This document shows, piece by piece, positions 20,463 to 32,609 of a stretch of 64,000 nt of DNA. Source of the stretch: Hawksworthiomyces lignivorus (Eukaryota > Ascomycota > Sordariomycetes > Ophiostomatales > Ophiostomataceae). Within the stretch, counting starts at the first letter, position 1, and each line of letters starts with the position of its first letter. The position numbers and the translations under genes are program-made. The notes under the pieces were generated by a model that was given only the letters and a program-made list of their open reading frames with translations, was not told the origin of the DNA and made no database searches. The stretch lies in assembly GCA_002917075.1 (NCBI GenBank), contig NTMA01000001.1:310001-374000 (forward strand). Reading direction: 5' to 3'.

Positions 20463-21407
20463 TGCCCAAGATTGGCCTCAATCAGAAAGACTCGGAAATT
20501 GCTGAGATGCTGTTAAAAAAATAAGAGTACCACCATGGATCAGTGAATAGCGGAGATAACAATCGCCGTAGAGAAGTCCAAAACAATCGATTCTTCAGCT
20601 CTCTCACCGTTTCTCTGGCATTGTGAAATAGAAAAGAAAAGAGAGACCTTGGATCATTTATATCAGATGCAGATGCCGTTAACTACAAGACATACGGCAT
20701 AGGTCAAAGAGTTAGCCAGTTCTATCACCCTTGCTGAGCGTACGTATGCATTCGCCTTATCAGCGCCTGAACAGTGTCCATCAAAGAAGCCAAAACCTGA
20801 GACGCTGGATAAGTATGACGACGCCTCTCAGCTCAGCGACCGCCCGCCCCAGCCTATCAACGCGCGGCTGCGGTATTATATGCTATACTATACAGCACGC
20901 CAAACCGGGAAGGGAAATGTAGCATGAGACGAACAGGGGGCATGGCAATTTAGAAAAAGATAAAAAGCAATAAGAAAAAGACATCTCTCGAGCTGGCAAA
21001 AAAAAAACAAAAGTCCCTGTTCGCTTTGTTAATTATCTCGTCAACATTGTCATTGCATGCAGCTTCGGTCCTAGGGATACGCTTTTATGCATCGAGACAC
21101 CACAACCAATGAAGAATCCATCGTGGCAGAAGAGAAATCAATCAATTAACAAGATGAGAGAACCCAAACTAGGGACCATTCTCAGAAAAAAGAAGATGTA
21201 TAACCTGACTCCCCAATAGCTTCAAGATAAACGCCAGCTCTTTTGGAGCTCAATGCAAAAAAGCATTATGTCCCTATCTCCCCCCTAAGGTGCCCCCGTT
21301 AGACAAAAGCTACACAAAGCTTCAACCAAGACAACCTCTCTGCTCCATGTAAATGAAAATAAAACGATTACGACTAGCATGGCCAGCCTACAATCCCCTT
21401 GTTCCCC
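20463..21407. other. Intergenic region, promoter of the 832-aa gene and 3' end of the BRCT gene
   Basis: About 0.95 kb, AT-rich, with several A-runs (20940-21010). Short random frames only. Confidence 0.5.
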
Positions 21408-24400
21408 TTAGTTCCACGCCTTTGCCAGCGGACTGCCGATCTTGGGCGCAAACTGCAGGCTCTTCCGGCGCGCGGCCATCAGCCGCATCAGCACGCGCTC
21501 GTCCTTCTCCCGCGACAAGATCCCTTCGCCTAGCTCCTGGTAGTATGTGTTCTTCGGCGGACACGTGCGCGTGATGAGCATGTTCTGTTCGTACTGGGCC
21601 GCGCTGAGATTGTCGTCGTCATCGTCGTCGTAGCCATATGTGGAGCCGTTGCCGAGCGGCGTAGACGGCGTAATGCTAGCTGCAAACCGCGCAATGGTCT
21701 CGGGAGCCGGAGTCTTTGGCACCGGCGTCAGCAGACCAGCCATATTCCAGTCTGGCTCGCCCTCAGCATCCTCCTCGCCGCAGCTGCGATCCTCGGCATC
21801 GCTCTCGTCGTCTGGCGTGCGCACCCAAAGCGCGCTGTCTCGGCGGTTAACCGGCGTGGTAGGTGCCGTGCGGCATTCACGTGTAGAGGAGGCCGTATGC
21901 GTCTGCTTAGCTGGCGTAGACACGATCATGCCGTTCATGTTGGCAAGTGCCCGCGGCTCCATGCTCTTCCGACGGCGGGCACCGCCCCGTGGAACCAGAG
22001 ATGTGTCGATGTAATAAGGCGCCTCGTCCAGCCACTGGTTTTCTCTCTCGCAGCTGTTGAAGAAAGGTTAGTAATTGCTCTCCTTATGTCGTACAACAGT
22101 TCATCAGACTTACTCAAGAACCCAGCTGACTCCGACACACTGCACCACACCACCACTTTCGCGAACTTTCTCCAAGGTGCGCTTGCTGCCGTCCTTGAAG
22201 ACGACGTGCGTGATGCCAACCTTGGACGAGGCATTTGCCGCAGAGCGATCTTTGGCACCGGGCGGGCTAGTCGGATTCCATGGCCAGCTCTTGACGCAGC
22301 GTGCTCCCATCTGCGAGAGGAGCTCAACGAAGATGCCGCTGGCATCTGCGCCCTCGGTCGTGTGCACGTCCACAAAGACGACCGCACCGCGGAGAAGGGC
22401 CGGGTCCAGGTCGCGGCGCGGAGTACGCGCCGGGGTTCCCGCTGTCGACCACGCAGACTCGGACTTCGTCGGGGTCACCGGTGCCGAGGCAAGAGGCTGC
22501 TCTTGGTTGCTGTTTGCACCACTGTCCGCCATTTCGAGCGCGGATTCCGGTCCTAGGGTTTCTCGCCGACTCTTCCGCCGGCTTTCCCGCCGGCTTTCCT
22601 TCTTGCTTGGCGAATAAGAGATTACAGTCCCGTTTCGAACGAGGCCAGACTTCTTGTCGCTACTGTCGGCGCTGCTGCCATTGTTGCTGTCGAAAATGCC
22701 AATGCTGGAGCGGCGGCGCGATGCCGTGGGCAGCCGCGAGAGGCTCACGCTGCGCCGCCGCACGGCAGGCCGGGGTGTCGACTCATCTGCAGGCTTCAGC
22801 GGCACCTTGGAGACTGTGTGAAAGGTGCGGGTCATGACTCGCTGCGGCGTCACGGGAGGAACGGCGGGCGAAGATGCGTTGGGCGCCAGCAAGGCAGGAT
22901 CGATGGGGATGGCATTCTCGTCGCCATATTCCTGGCTGGCTTCAGAAGCTGAGTCGTCCGAGCCCGTAGGCAGATGAATCATGTCCTCAATCTGCTCTGG
23001 CTCCATAAGAGACATGTCGTTGGCCTCCTGTGCAAGCTCCAAGTCTTCCTGTGTCACTTGGATGTCGTCAAAGACAGGCATCAGTACCTCTTCGTGGGCG
23101 AAAGCCTCATCAGCCAGGCTGGCTGTGGCGTTCTCATTGGAAACCTCGTCACTTCCATTGACATGTTGAGGCGAAGCCGAGTCCGAGTGGCCGGCAATGG
23201 CATCTTCAAAGAAAGTCGGCATTCCGGTGGACTCCGTTCCAGCAGGGGACGGCGCCTGCGCCTCTTCCGCGTTTTGGGAATCGGCACTCTGCGACTCGGG
23301 ATTTTCTTCTGCGCTGCCGGTTTCTTCAGTCTCCGCCGCGCAGTTTTCGACATCCGCCACGGCAGCATCTGTCTTAGACGGGCTGTGGGCCTTCCAGCCG
23401 TTGAGCTGCTCCGCGAGAGGAGTGAAACCAAACTGGCCCATCCTAAGGCGCTTGGCCGTGCTCTGGCCGCCCATGCTCTGCCGGGTGACTCTGCTCGAGG
23501 GTGTTCTCGCACCGCGGCCGGCCTTGGCAGGGCATGGCGTAGACGGCACATCGTTCACAGGTAGGGGCAGACGTGTCGTTAATTCGTCTTCAGACTCTGA
23601 ATCGACCTCAAAGGAGGTCAGGTCCTTGGCGCGGAGGCCGAAGATGCCGGTTGGCGCGACAGCGAACGGCTTGGGCGGAGACATGGCTACCGGTGAAGTT
23701 GCCATGGCCACCATCGACTCGTCAATATCCATTGGGTCTCCAGGAGGAAGCATCACCTCGTTGACGGAGACGGTGGTGTCAACAGGGGCGGCCTCTGCTG
23801 AGACTTCCTCAAGCGCCTGCGATACAGCGGCCTCGCCCATGAACGTGGGGTCTGTGTGGCGCGGAAGCACGGATGAAAGACGACCGGTGAAGCGGCGACG
23901 AGTTGGTGATTCTGGCAGCATCTCCGGCGCCTCGGATTGCATTTCTTGAAGCATCTGCGTCAGTGACGTAGTTTGCTCGTTGTCTGCGTATTCTCCATCG
24001 GACTCCTCCACGTCTTCTTCAATTGTGGAAGGAAGAGCGTGCGGCGTCGCCAGCAGCGTGGATTTTGGCTCTGGAGACGCAGCCATGACTTCCGCTTTTG
24101 CGCTGAGGCTCAGCGGCTTCGCATCTGGCCGCTGCAGCAAGATGGCTGCCTTCACCGGGGACGCAGGTCGCTTTGCTGGCGTCTGGAGAAGAGACATCTT
24201 GAAGGGCGAGCGGGTGGTGTCGTCCAGGCCAGCGTGGTTTTTGTTGGGGACCGGGAAGCGCTTTGCCGGAGACAGCAGCAGAGATACAGTGTTGTTCTCT
24301 GCGGACACCGACGCAGATGCCGGTACAGGATTCAGCGGAGCCAGGCCTTCTAGTCTCCGGGCGGGTGAGTTCATCAGTCCGTCTTTGAATGTAGCTGGAG

Positions 24401-25634
24401 GGATACGGCGAGCCGGGCTGGTCAGCATTCCAATGGAAAGCTCCGGAGGTGGCAGGACGGCAGTGTCGTTCTTGTCGCTGCCAAATCCAGCATCGCGTGT
24501 TGCTGACTCCAAGTCGAGGCCGGCATTCGCCAGCTTCTTTGCACGCTCCGCTGCCGTCATGCCGGCACTCATGGCCGGCTTCACAGGGCTTCGCAGCAGG
24601 GGCTTGATGGGGATGGCGTCCATAGCGCCGAGCTCGTCTTCCGACTCCACGTCGAGATCGCGGGTCATGCGCACCTGCGTGACCTTCTTAGGGCTGAGAG
24701 GCGCCCCTGGTTTGTCCAATGCCTTGCCTGACGCCGCCTTTCCACGCGCCGCAGAGGTTGTGGACTTTGCAGCGCCTGCAGACGCTGCCGCTGCGCGGCG
24801 GACCGGCTTCGCCCGAAGGCCTGAAGACGTAGCATCAGCTTCGGCCGTCTTTGTGGCAGCTGTTTTGCCCTTTGCTGCCGCTGCTTGCGGTGCAATGTTT
24901 TCTTTTTCGGGCTCCTCAAAAGTCACCTTCTTCTTCGTCACGGCCGGTCTAGTAGCGACTGTAGCCGAAGCGGTCCGCACGGAGATTTTTGTGGCAGTAG
25001 TGGAAGAAGAAGCACCGACCGCGGACGCAGACGGCACGCGAGCACGAGTTGCCCGCCTCTTGGCAGGCGCGTCTGCAGCGTCCGTGTCGTAGTCGTCTGC
25101 AGCTGCGGCTGCTTTCTTTGCTCTCGATGATCTTGTCGTTGCGGTAGCGGCGGACGGGGCCGAGCTGGAAGCTCGCGAAGACGGACGCGTCAGGTCCTGG
25201 GGGGCAGCGGCGGACGGCTCGGCGGCTACTGCCTTCTTAGGGGGCCGCCCCCGAGGAGCACGCGCAGGTGCTGGCTCGGTCTCTGCCGCTGGCTTCGTCT
25301 CCGCTGCCGCGACCGTCTTCTTTGGACGGCCACGTGCCGCGCGGACAATCTTTGGCTGCGCGGCGGATTCGGGCCGGTCGAGGCCGAGCTCGTCTTCCTC
25401 GCTGTCGCTGCCCATGTCGACGTCTTCGGACCGGAGCTTCCTCTTAGCAGCAACCGACGTCGTTGTAGCCGTCGATCGGGCGGTCGAAGTCGAACGGGCG
25501 GACTTGGCCTTTGACGCTGCAGTTGCCGACTTGGCGCGGGAGGAGCTGCTGGTGGCGGACGGGGCGGTCTCGCTGCTTGCCTTGGCAGCAGCTCTGGCAC
25601 GCGTCATCCGCTTTGGGGGAGATTGGGGTTCCAT
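21408..25634 (-). CDS. Large BRCT-domain, AT-hook nuclear protein
   Basis: Exons 25634-22114 and 22053-21408 give 1388 aa. The 60-bp intron has a GTAAGT donor, a CTAAC branch and an ACAG acceptor, and falls inside the BRCT domain: GVSWVLD/CERENQWLDEAPYYID. Only the join gives the full BRCT ending. The N-terminal 350 residues are basic, Ala/Ser/Thr/Lys-rich and disordered, with AT-hook cores (RGRPKK, RGRPPKK), suggesting DNA or chromatin binding. Residues about 340-500 repeat a [L/M]x[S/T]PA[K/R]R motif. A long acidic region follows. The single BRCT (about 1082-1190) begins RGAVVFVDVHTTEG and includes ITHVVFKDGSKRTLEK. The C-terminal 190 residues contain a DDDDDD run and a basic end (LMAARRKSLQFAPKI). 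In other fungi such proteins are annotated only as BRCT-domain or microcephalin-like; a role in DNA damage or chromosome biology is inference. Confidence 0.88.
22054..22113 (-). other. Intron of the BRCT gene
   Basis: 60 bp, GTAAGT donor (read on minus from 22113), CTAAC branch at about 22067-22071, ACAG acceptor at 22054, phase 2. Without splicing the frame stops at once (TAA inside the donor). Confidence 0.88.
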
Positions 25635-27370
25635 GGTGTCTGGTTGTGAAATGGGGAAAAAAACAAGGAAATGCAGAAATGTACGCGCTCGCTATGTTTA
25701 GAAATGGTCTGCCATTCAAAACCAGACAAACACTGCAATAGGGGGATAAGTCAAATAAAAGGAAAACAAAGAAGCAAATAGCACCAGCGATGAGGTCGGA
25801 ATTGCTGTTGATGATGCTGGCGATATTGGTGTTGTTGTTGTTGTTGCTGGTTTCGATCTCTGCTGCCGTCACCGCCAAAGTTGTCGATAGGGCGTTGGTC
25901 GGTGTTGTCGATGGAGATGCACGTTCGTGTACAGGATCATTAAGAAGCAGAAAAAGAAATGCAATGCATGCTCTTCGGCGGTCTTACTTGGAGCAGGGGA
26001 TAGAGCTCTACCGCACAGGCGAAGTGGAGTCTCCTCAACACGGTCCAGTAGATAGGTAAACAAGGATGTGTTGCCCAGCAACACCGTACAACGCCTTACC
26101 CACCACACCGCAAAGTCACACAAGTGCGAATTTCCCTTCGCACTGTCAACATCACTGTATTGCACTTCTGCTCCAGGTCTCTTCGTTCTCTACAGCCCTG
26201 AATACCACAGCTCTTCTAGCTGGTGTTTTGGCACTCCACATCGCCAAGAACTTGCATCGTCTCGCGGAGCGCGTTGGTACACACAGGTTCTCGATAGATT
26301 TTTAATCGTCTCCTGCAAGAATGAGCCTCTTTTAGCAAATGTCTCTTTTTGCGGTACATTCGTAATGGCGTCCAGCGATAAAGTTTGTTGCTGCTTCGGC
26401 TTGTTCCATCGCTCTGCAGGCATAACGAAGACATACCCTCCACAACTCTTCCATAACAGCTCTAAAGATGAATGTCAACGTCCTCGGGCCAGACTTAAAA
26501 ATAATCTTTTCTCAAGGAGAAAAAAAATAGTATCTTAATTAACAGAATTTCCCTGAGGTTCGAGCTCGAACCAGGATCTCTCTCTTAGGTGTGGTATCTC
26601 TCCGTTAGACGTGATGTCTTCATGGGAAAAGCACTTCGCAAGCCTGATGCTAGCTGGTTTAGCATGTTACTATGATACCTTTCCAGATTTCTTCTATAAG
26701 AATACAAAGGTTCAAATTAATTTGCAGGAGCATCTGAATTATCGCTTTGTACGTGTAATTGCACCATTTCTATGTACTAAAACTCAACGATTTAATATAG
26801 CACAAAACTAAACAATTCACTTTCTAAGTTCAAATTCATTCAACAATCTACACATAGCTAATACGAGTTCAGTTTTGTGTAACAGCTTTAACCGAGCATG
26901 GGACGTTAACATCAACAACTGACACAAAATTAATTATTATACCACGGGCTAGGCAGCTCCTATGTGTGGTCTATTGAAAGCGACGCTGGTAGGCTCTTTG
27001 ACTCAGCCTGGCTATCAAGGCCACCGCACTTGCTCACAACCCATAAGAGAGTCTTGAATGGTGAAGGTGAATGTACAGCCTGGTCTGTTGTCTGTATGAC
27101 CTTCGCTACTATAGAAGGGATGGGAAATGTCCTCTCTTATTTCGGAGAAGGGCGAGTTGTGGTGAGACTGGGGTAGTCTTGTGGTCGGGTCGACCTCTGA
27201 GTCAAGGTCGGAGGTCTTATTTGGGTTTTCATTAACTTTTAAGCAAGCAACTTCGCTCTAGTCTTCGTAACTGGTATCTGACCAAGTGCTATCTACGGCC
27301 AAAGTATATACATTATGGCGCTTGTCTTCTACCACGCTGCGGGCTCAATCCCCCTGCGCTGTATCTCTGC
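25635..27370. other. Intergenic region with AT-rich block and tRNA-like palindrome
   Basis: About 1.7 kb. The first 300 bp should be the BRCT-gene promoter. Positions 26500-26960 are clearly AT-rich with dense stops, as in mutated repeat DNA. A 16-bp perfect palindrome resembling a tRNA B box is at 26557-26572. No supportable gene. Confidence 0.5.
26557..26572. repeat. Perfect 16-bp palindrome GGTTCGAGCTCGAACC
   Basis: Self-complementary over all 16 bases. Each half resembles the start of a pol III B box (GGTTCGANNCC). On the minus strand it is followed by a T-run (complement of 26520-26527). No complete cloverleaf can be folded. Confidence 0.7.
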
Positions 27371-27985
27371 TTAATGCTGGCACCACTCCAGCAAAACAAT
27401 GTTTGCAATGTCTACCGTCGCTTCCTGCGGCCCATTATCCTCGTCCGTAGATAAGACAAAGCTCAGCGTGGTATTCGCGGTTTCTCTAGAATTGAATTGT
27501 AGGGGGACTGAGTACCACCCGTCTGCGAATGTAGAATAATCGTCGTATATGGACTCCGCTATGTCCGCAAAATAGACAGTGAAGTCATAGTTGTATCCAG
27601 ATGCATTGTAAGCCGAACGGCGGTACTGAAAATAGACAAGCCAAGTGTAACTCTCCGCAACTTCGAAGGAACTCTGGCTGATTTTCGACGCGTCGGATGT
27701 TCCGCCGCCTAGAGTCAGCTCCGCACAGGGCTGGCCGCCGCAATCGCTCAGAAACGTCACGGTCGCTGCACCGCTCTCACCCGAGTCCCAGTATTCGCCT
27801 GCATTATTCAGGTTGCCATTCGTTAACAAATTGGGACCGCAACAGCCCTGGTAGCAGGTAATAGGAGAGGGCGAAGGCGTTGCGGCGACGGATGCTGAGG
27901 AGACAGTTGCCGGCTTGCAACGAGAGGCAGCAGTGCTGGGGATCCAGAGCGCGGCACCAAGAGCTATCAGGGGCCGAATCTGCAT
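27371..27985 (-). CDS. Small secreted protein with CBM-like beta-sandwich domain
   Basis: 204 aa from the ATG at 27985. An in-frame ATG at 28009 would add eight residues (MRQCTCFN), and the frame is open further, but the signal peptide MQIRPLIALGAALWIPSTAA begins naturally at 27985. After a Ser/Thr/Pro linker comes CCGPNLLTNGNLNNAGEYW, and the rest has the look of a carbohydrate-binding-module-like (CBM4/9, galactose-binding-like) jelly roll: an 'NLLTNGNL' opening, alternating aromatic strands (YTWLVYFQYRR, YDFTVYFADI) and the closing VDIANIVLLEW. Several Cys and N-glycosylation sequons (NAS, NTT) fit a secreted protein. No catalytic domain is attached. Likely cell-wall or extracellular; binding specificity unknown. 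GC is lower than that of the housekeeping genes to its left. Confidence 0.65.
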   Translation of the reverse strand: MQIRPLIALGAALWIPSTAASRCKPATVSSASVAATPSPSPITCYQGCCGPNLLTNGNLNNAGEYWDSGESGAATVTFLSDCGGQPCAELTLGGGTSDASKISQSSFEVAESYTWLVYFQYRRSAYNASGYNYDFTVYFADIAESIYDDYSTFADGWYSVPLQFNSRETANTTLSFVLSTDEDNGPQEATVDIANIVLLEWCQH

Positions 27986-30900
27986 GTTGAAACAGGTGCA
28001 CTGCCTCATAGGCCGGTCTTGGTTGGGATGATGCGTGGTTCCAGGGTTCGAGAATGTAGATGAGAGTCGAAGGGGGAAGTAGAGATGTAGAGCAAATTTA
28101 AAAAACGAAAAGATCCACGAATATATGAAAATGTAGTTTTTCGTCAAAAAGGAGCGTGTAGACAAGTCTCGTACGTGAAGGGAGAAAGTTGAAGAGAAAA
28201 AAATGGCCGCGGGCAAAAATGGCCCAATTTATAAGTACATAAACTCTATCTAATAACTTTTGAACTTATTGAATCAGATTGTACGCTATTTTTTATTGGA
28301 ACTATGCTTAATTCAGCCACTTGCGAATATTGTTACCCTTTTCATTTGGAAATGTCTTCAAAGTTTCTCGAAAGCAAATAATATTTCAGAGTACTCCGTA
28401 CTATGCTCCGCATGTTCCTTGGACCCTGGCATTTCCCCCAAAGCTAACGCTAGGTACCCGAGTCCCAAAACAGACATAAAAAGCAAACATGAGCTGGTCT
28501 GGTTAGGGCCAGCGCCTGCTTAAAATAGGAGCAATTTGCATGGAGGATGTGCAATATCGTGTATCTACTGCTTTGTCGTATGAGTGTTTCCTTATTACCT
28601 CATATCAAGTAGCCAGGTCTAAGACCCTCTAGCCATACAGGCCACAACGCAGATAATTTGATCTCTTGCTGTCTGTTTCTAGCGCAAATCTTCCACATTT
28701 TTAATTATATTTGTGAGTGTGATTTCTGCAAGACTTTTGTGTTGACTCTACTTGTTGTCTTTCCGTACTGCCTTTCTTGCCAGATTTTCTGCTCGAACAT
28801 CATCCAGTTCTGCAGACAGGGCAATCTCTGTAGGGTGATTATATCGGGTGATTAAGCGATGTTTCTGCAATCTCCTTGATGCCCCCCTAGAGGGATAATA
28901 TGTGCTAAAAAGAACTGCCTAAAATGGAAATATCGTCTTATTTACAACTCTCTTGCCTACAATCCTCCTCCATGTTTTTATATCCTCACAGGCGATGATT
29001 CCGGTAGCGATAGAGTGATTGCAGCTCAAGATTGTCTGCTTTGTCTGTTTTCTGCGTCTAGTCATCTCAGCTGTGGCCATGTATGAACACTTTTGCTCCT
29101 AGAGGAAAGCGAAGAAGGAGATAATGTTGTGATTTCCTCTTGGATCATTTCTCTTGAACAGCGATCTATTTGTCGCATAGTACAATGGTAAACCCTTACG
29201 CCGCCGTGACAGCCACGGTCGTTGTAAGTGCTACGACAATGGGTGATGCACGCTCTCGTCTAACCTTTCTGACTTCACAAGCACCATCCCATCACCATGC
29301 TCGTTGTAAGCACTACACAATCTAATACTCGCGTTTCTATGTGCGCTGGGTGACTGAGATAACAGTAGAAAGTGAAGAAACATGGCTGCAACCGTGCGAA
29401 CCATAGCTCATAGTAAGAGCTCTAACGGCCGGCAAACGACTCCATAAAAGCCCTGTCGGTTGAGAGCGATTCGGTAGGGCTTAGAAGGGTTTCTTAAAGA
29501 GTAGTATTGCCAGCCTTCACCGTCCTCTAGATTAATAAAAAGGTGTAGCAGACTTTTGAGCTTTTACAGAATACGAATAGAGGAGGAAGATGCGAGACAG
29601 AAAAAGAGAGACTTTGCCTCTCCAATCAAACGGAGATACAATTTGAAGAAACCCATTCACAAGTTGATTGGAGGAATCTGGCTTCTAGCTAGATGCCTCC
29701 CCGACCACAACATAGGTGCAGCCTCGCTATAAAGGAGGCTCTTTTCAACCAGAGAGAGCGGGGTTCTCTTGTCTCTCTGAGAAGTTACTACCAAATAACT
29801 GCTCAAGCAGCAGAGAGCCTCCAACCCTTGATGTTGGGAGCCGCGGTTGTCTTAGTGGTTGGGTTGAGTCGAGGAGGTTGCCTGCCTCGTTCTCAGTGGC
29901 TACGTTGCCGTGCCGCCCGCCGTGTCATGCCGACGACGCTGCTCTGCTAGAGGCCGTGGCTGTCGCCACGACGATGAGAATCCAGATCAGAAAGCCGCCC
30001 CGCCGCCGAGGCCGCGAACGCCGCCACCACTAGCGCCACTTGTAGCCATTGAGACCATTTGAAGTTGCCTTCGGGGATAATTATTTAACTCCCGACAGTG
30101 AATTGCTTCCTTTTACTTGAAGCATTGACAATGTGTGGCAGAGGATAGGGTTAGTATTGTTGCTATCGTTTCTACTGTTGTTATTGTTGTTGTTGTTGTT
30201 TTTAAAAAAAATTTTAAGAAAAAAAATGAACTATGTTGTTCCGGCGGCGGAAATCATCGCCACGCTTTGCCCTCTTCTCATCGATTTCTCCATCCAGTCC
30301 ACTGCTCTTTTGCTGGTACCTCGTGATGTCTTGGATGTGTTCACCTAGACATACAACTGGTCGAGTTTAGACTATGACACGATATTAGTCGTGTGCTGGA
30401 CGTCAGAGCTTATAATGCACCCTATCTAAACATGCCAATTCCATGATCTACTTGTCCTCGTGAGAGCAAAATCAAAAAAAAAAACATCACACGGATTCTG
30501 TCTGCCAAGAAGAAATACCATTGCCTTCGCCAATTAGCTAAGCTATATCACCAAAGGGTTGGGTAAAAAAAAAAAGGGGCGCCCCCCATTTCCCCTTTTA
30601 AATGCACCTTTTGAGAAGCACGTTTGCTTCTAATAGATAATAAAGTCTATTATTGTTTGGACATGTTGTATTGTTTGGTGACACCAGCCTGCTGTGCCCC
30701 GTGCTTTTTCCTGGGTTATTCAAAGGTCTGACATGATTGGCTCCGTGAGGCTCAAGGGTTCATCTGGGACAACACCGCCATCTGGTCTGAGCTTCCACAC
30801 AACACGGAGATTGGATAAAGGCGAAGCCACAGACGCAAAATCACATGCGCCAACACTACCTTACAGCCTATCTCTGCAGACTTGTCTGGATCCCGAAGCA

Positions 30901-32609
30901 CACGACAGGACCCCCCTGAAACGTCCGACATCATGCGAGCGAAAAGGAAAAGTTCCCTCTTTGGGAGATGCCAAAAAGACAAACGTGCTTGACAGTCGAG
31001 AAAAAGAGTAATAGGCTGCTTGCCTCATCCAAAAGGCTGTTGCTCATCTGCCCCGCCGACTGGCAGCAGAAGTTTTGTCTTAGACAGCCCAGGATTTACG
31101 ACAAAATGCTGAGCACTAATGTGGAGACGCCGTGTCATTTTGCTGTTATTCTGTGTAAGACATAAAGTCTCCCCAGCAAGAGAACATCACGCATTCCTCT
31201 CCAGCAGGACGAACGCTGCCTCTGCAGGCATTATTCCAAACCCAGGGGACCATATTGGGTTTTATGCTTTTTCTTCTGCTTCCCACATGATCCTACCCAG
31301 TTTTTTGATCTTACCGCCCACACCTCTATTAGAAGGATCGCCATAGCCAAGAGGAATGCTCACCTCACCTGGTTTTAGCTTCCGGCCGTTCCGCTGCTAG
31401 TTGCGCGCTACGAAACCACCTGTATTTAAATCTCCTTGCTTGCGGCCCCTGCATTGCCGTTCTGCCAAGGGCCCATTGGCGAGCTGGATGGAGAACAGGA
31501 CGGCGCTATGCCACGAATTGGAAAAGCCCACGAGCGCAGTTTCTCAAGAGATTGCGTCACGGCCCTTTGAAGCAGCCCGAAGACCGACCGACTTTTTTGG
31601 TTGCTTTTTCTTTGCTCGTTCTCGCTTTTGGATCGTTCTCGCTCTTGGTCGCTTTCGCTCCTTGGATCCGTTTTTGGATTTTTAGCGGAGCAAATCTATG
31701 CGATTTGCAGTCCGCCAAGATGAGATCGGTGCTATAATACGCATTATTCGTATTATTCTGCATTCCAGTAGCATTTCGTCTGGTCATCACCTTCTTAGTT
31801 CTCCCGTCTTATAACCACAGTCACAAAAATTTTCACTTTGCTATGATAGCTCGGATTCGTTTTTTAATACCAGAAGCTAGTAATCGTACAGCCGTTAGAG
31901 ACGCGTCAGGCACCAAAGGGCTGAAAAAAGGACTTGTACGTCGAAATACCTAAATGATCTAATATGAGTGGTGCGGAATAAGACAAAGGAGCTTTCCCAT
32001 CTTTCACTCGCCCCTGTGGCTCGGCAGGCCTCCGCTCTCTCTCCACCTTTGTTGTGTCCGGAGACTCGGGAAGTGCTGCTCACACTACGTGTATTTTCGA
32101 AGCATGCCGTTCTGTTTGTCATTCATTTTCTATTCCTCGTCTTCCCCTTCTGCATGCCCGGTCTTCTGATGCTGAGGTGAGCGCTTCCCCCTTTTGTTTA
32201 TGCTTGTCCGGGGCATGTAAGCGCAATATATCTAATACCATAAGCCTCATCCCATTTTCGGTTCAGTTGCTCTCACATCAGGTCTCAACGTTCGCTCTTA
32301 TACCTCGTATTGTCCTTTTCTCCGCCCCGCCGCTCGCAGATCTTTGTGTGGATGTGCGGGTCGGCTCGCCTTGGTAAGGAAGACAAAGACATTTATTTAC
32401 CTCCTCTCCAGGAAAGGGATATCACAAGGTGGTGCTTCACAACGTCGGAACATCTCACGTTGTCATCGGCCGTTACCATTCGTTTCCTAAGGAAGGTATT
32501 GGCTGGTTCATCATCTACTATTTTTGAGGGAGAACCTATTCTCGGGGATTCAAACGTTTCTCTCTTCATTTTTTTTTTAATATTTTCTCTCATTGTCTCT
32601 CCGCTCGTC
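27986..32609. other. 4.6-kb intergenic region between divergent genes
   Basis: It lies between the divergent starts of the CBM-like and PLB genes. It is AT-rich overall, with A/T homopolymers (28195, 30205, 30470, 30565) and small inverted repeats, including a GGGGCGCCCC palindrome at 30576. The last 500 bp before PLB is pyrimidine-rich. No open frame has recognisable domains or codon bias, and no tRNA or transposon protein fragment was seen. Confidence 0.5.
30572..30599. repeat. Nested inverted repeats
   Basis: AAAAGGGG at 30572-30579 pairs with CCCCTTTT at 30592-30599. The perfect palindrome GGGGCGCCCC (30576-30585) offers a competing fold. Flanked by an A-run. Noncoding; function unknown. 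Confidence 0.6.

Noticed and set aside
26557..26572. A functional tRNA gene
   Set aside because: The palindrome replaces the 3' half of the T-arm, no acceptor stem pairs, and the anticodon arm cannot be folded.
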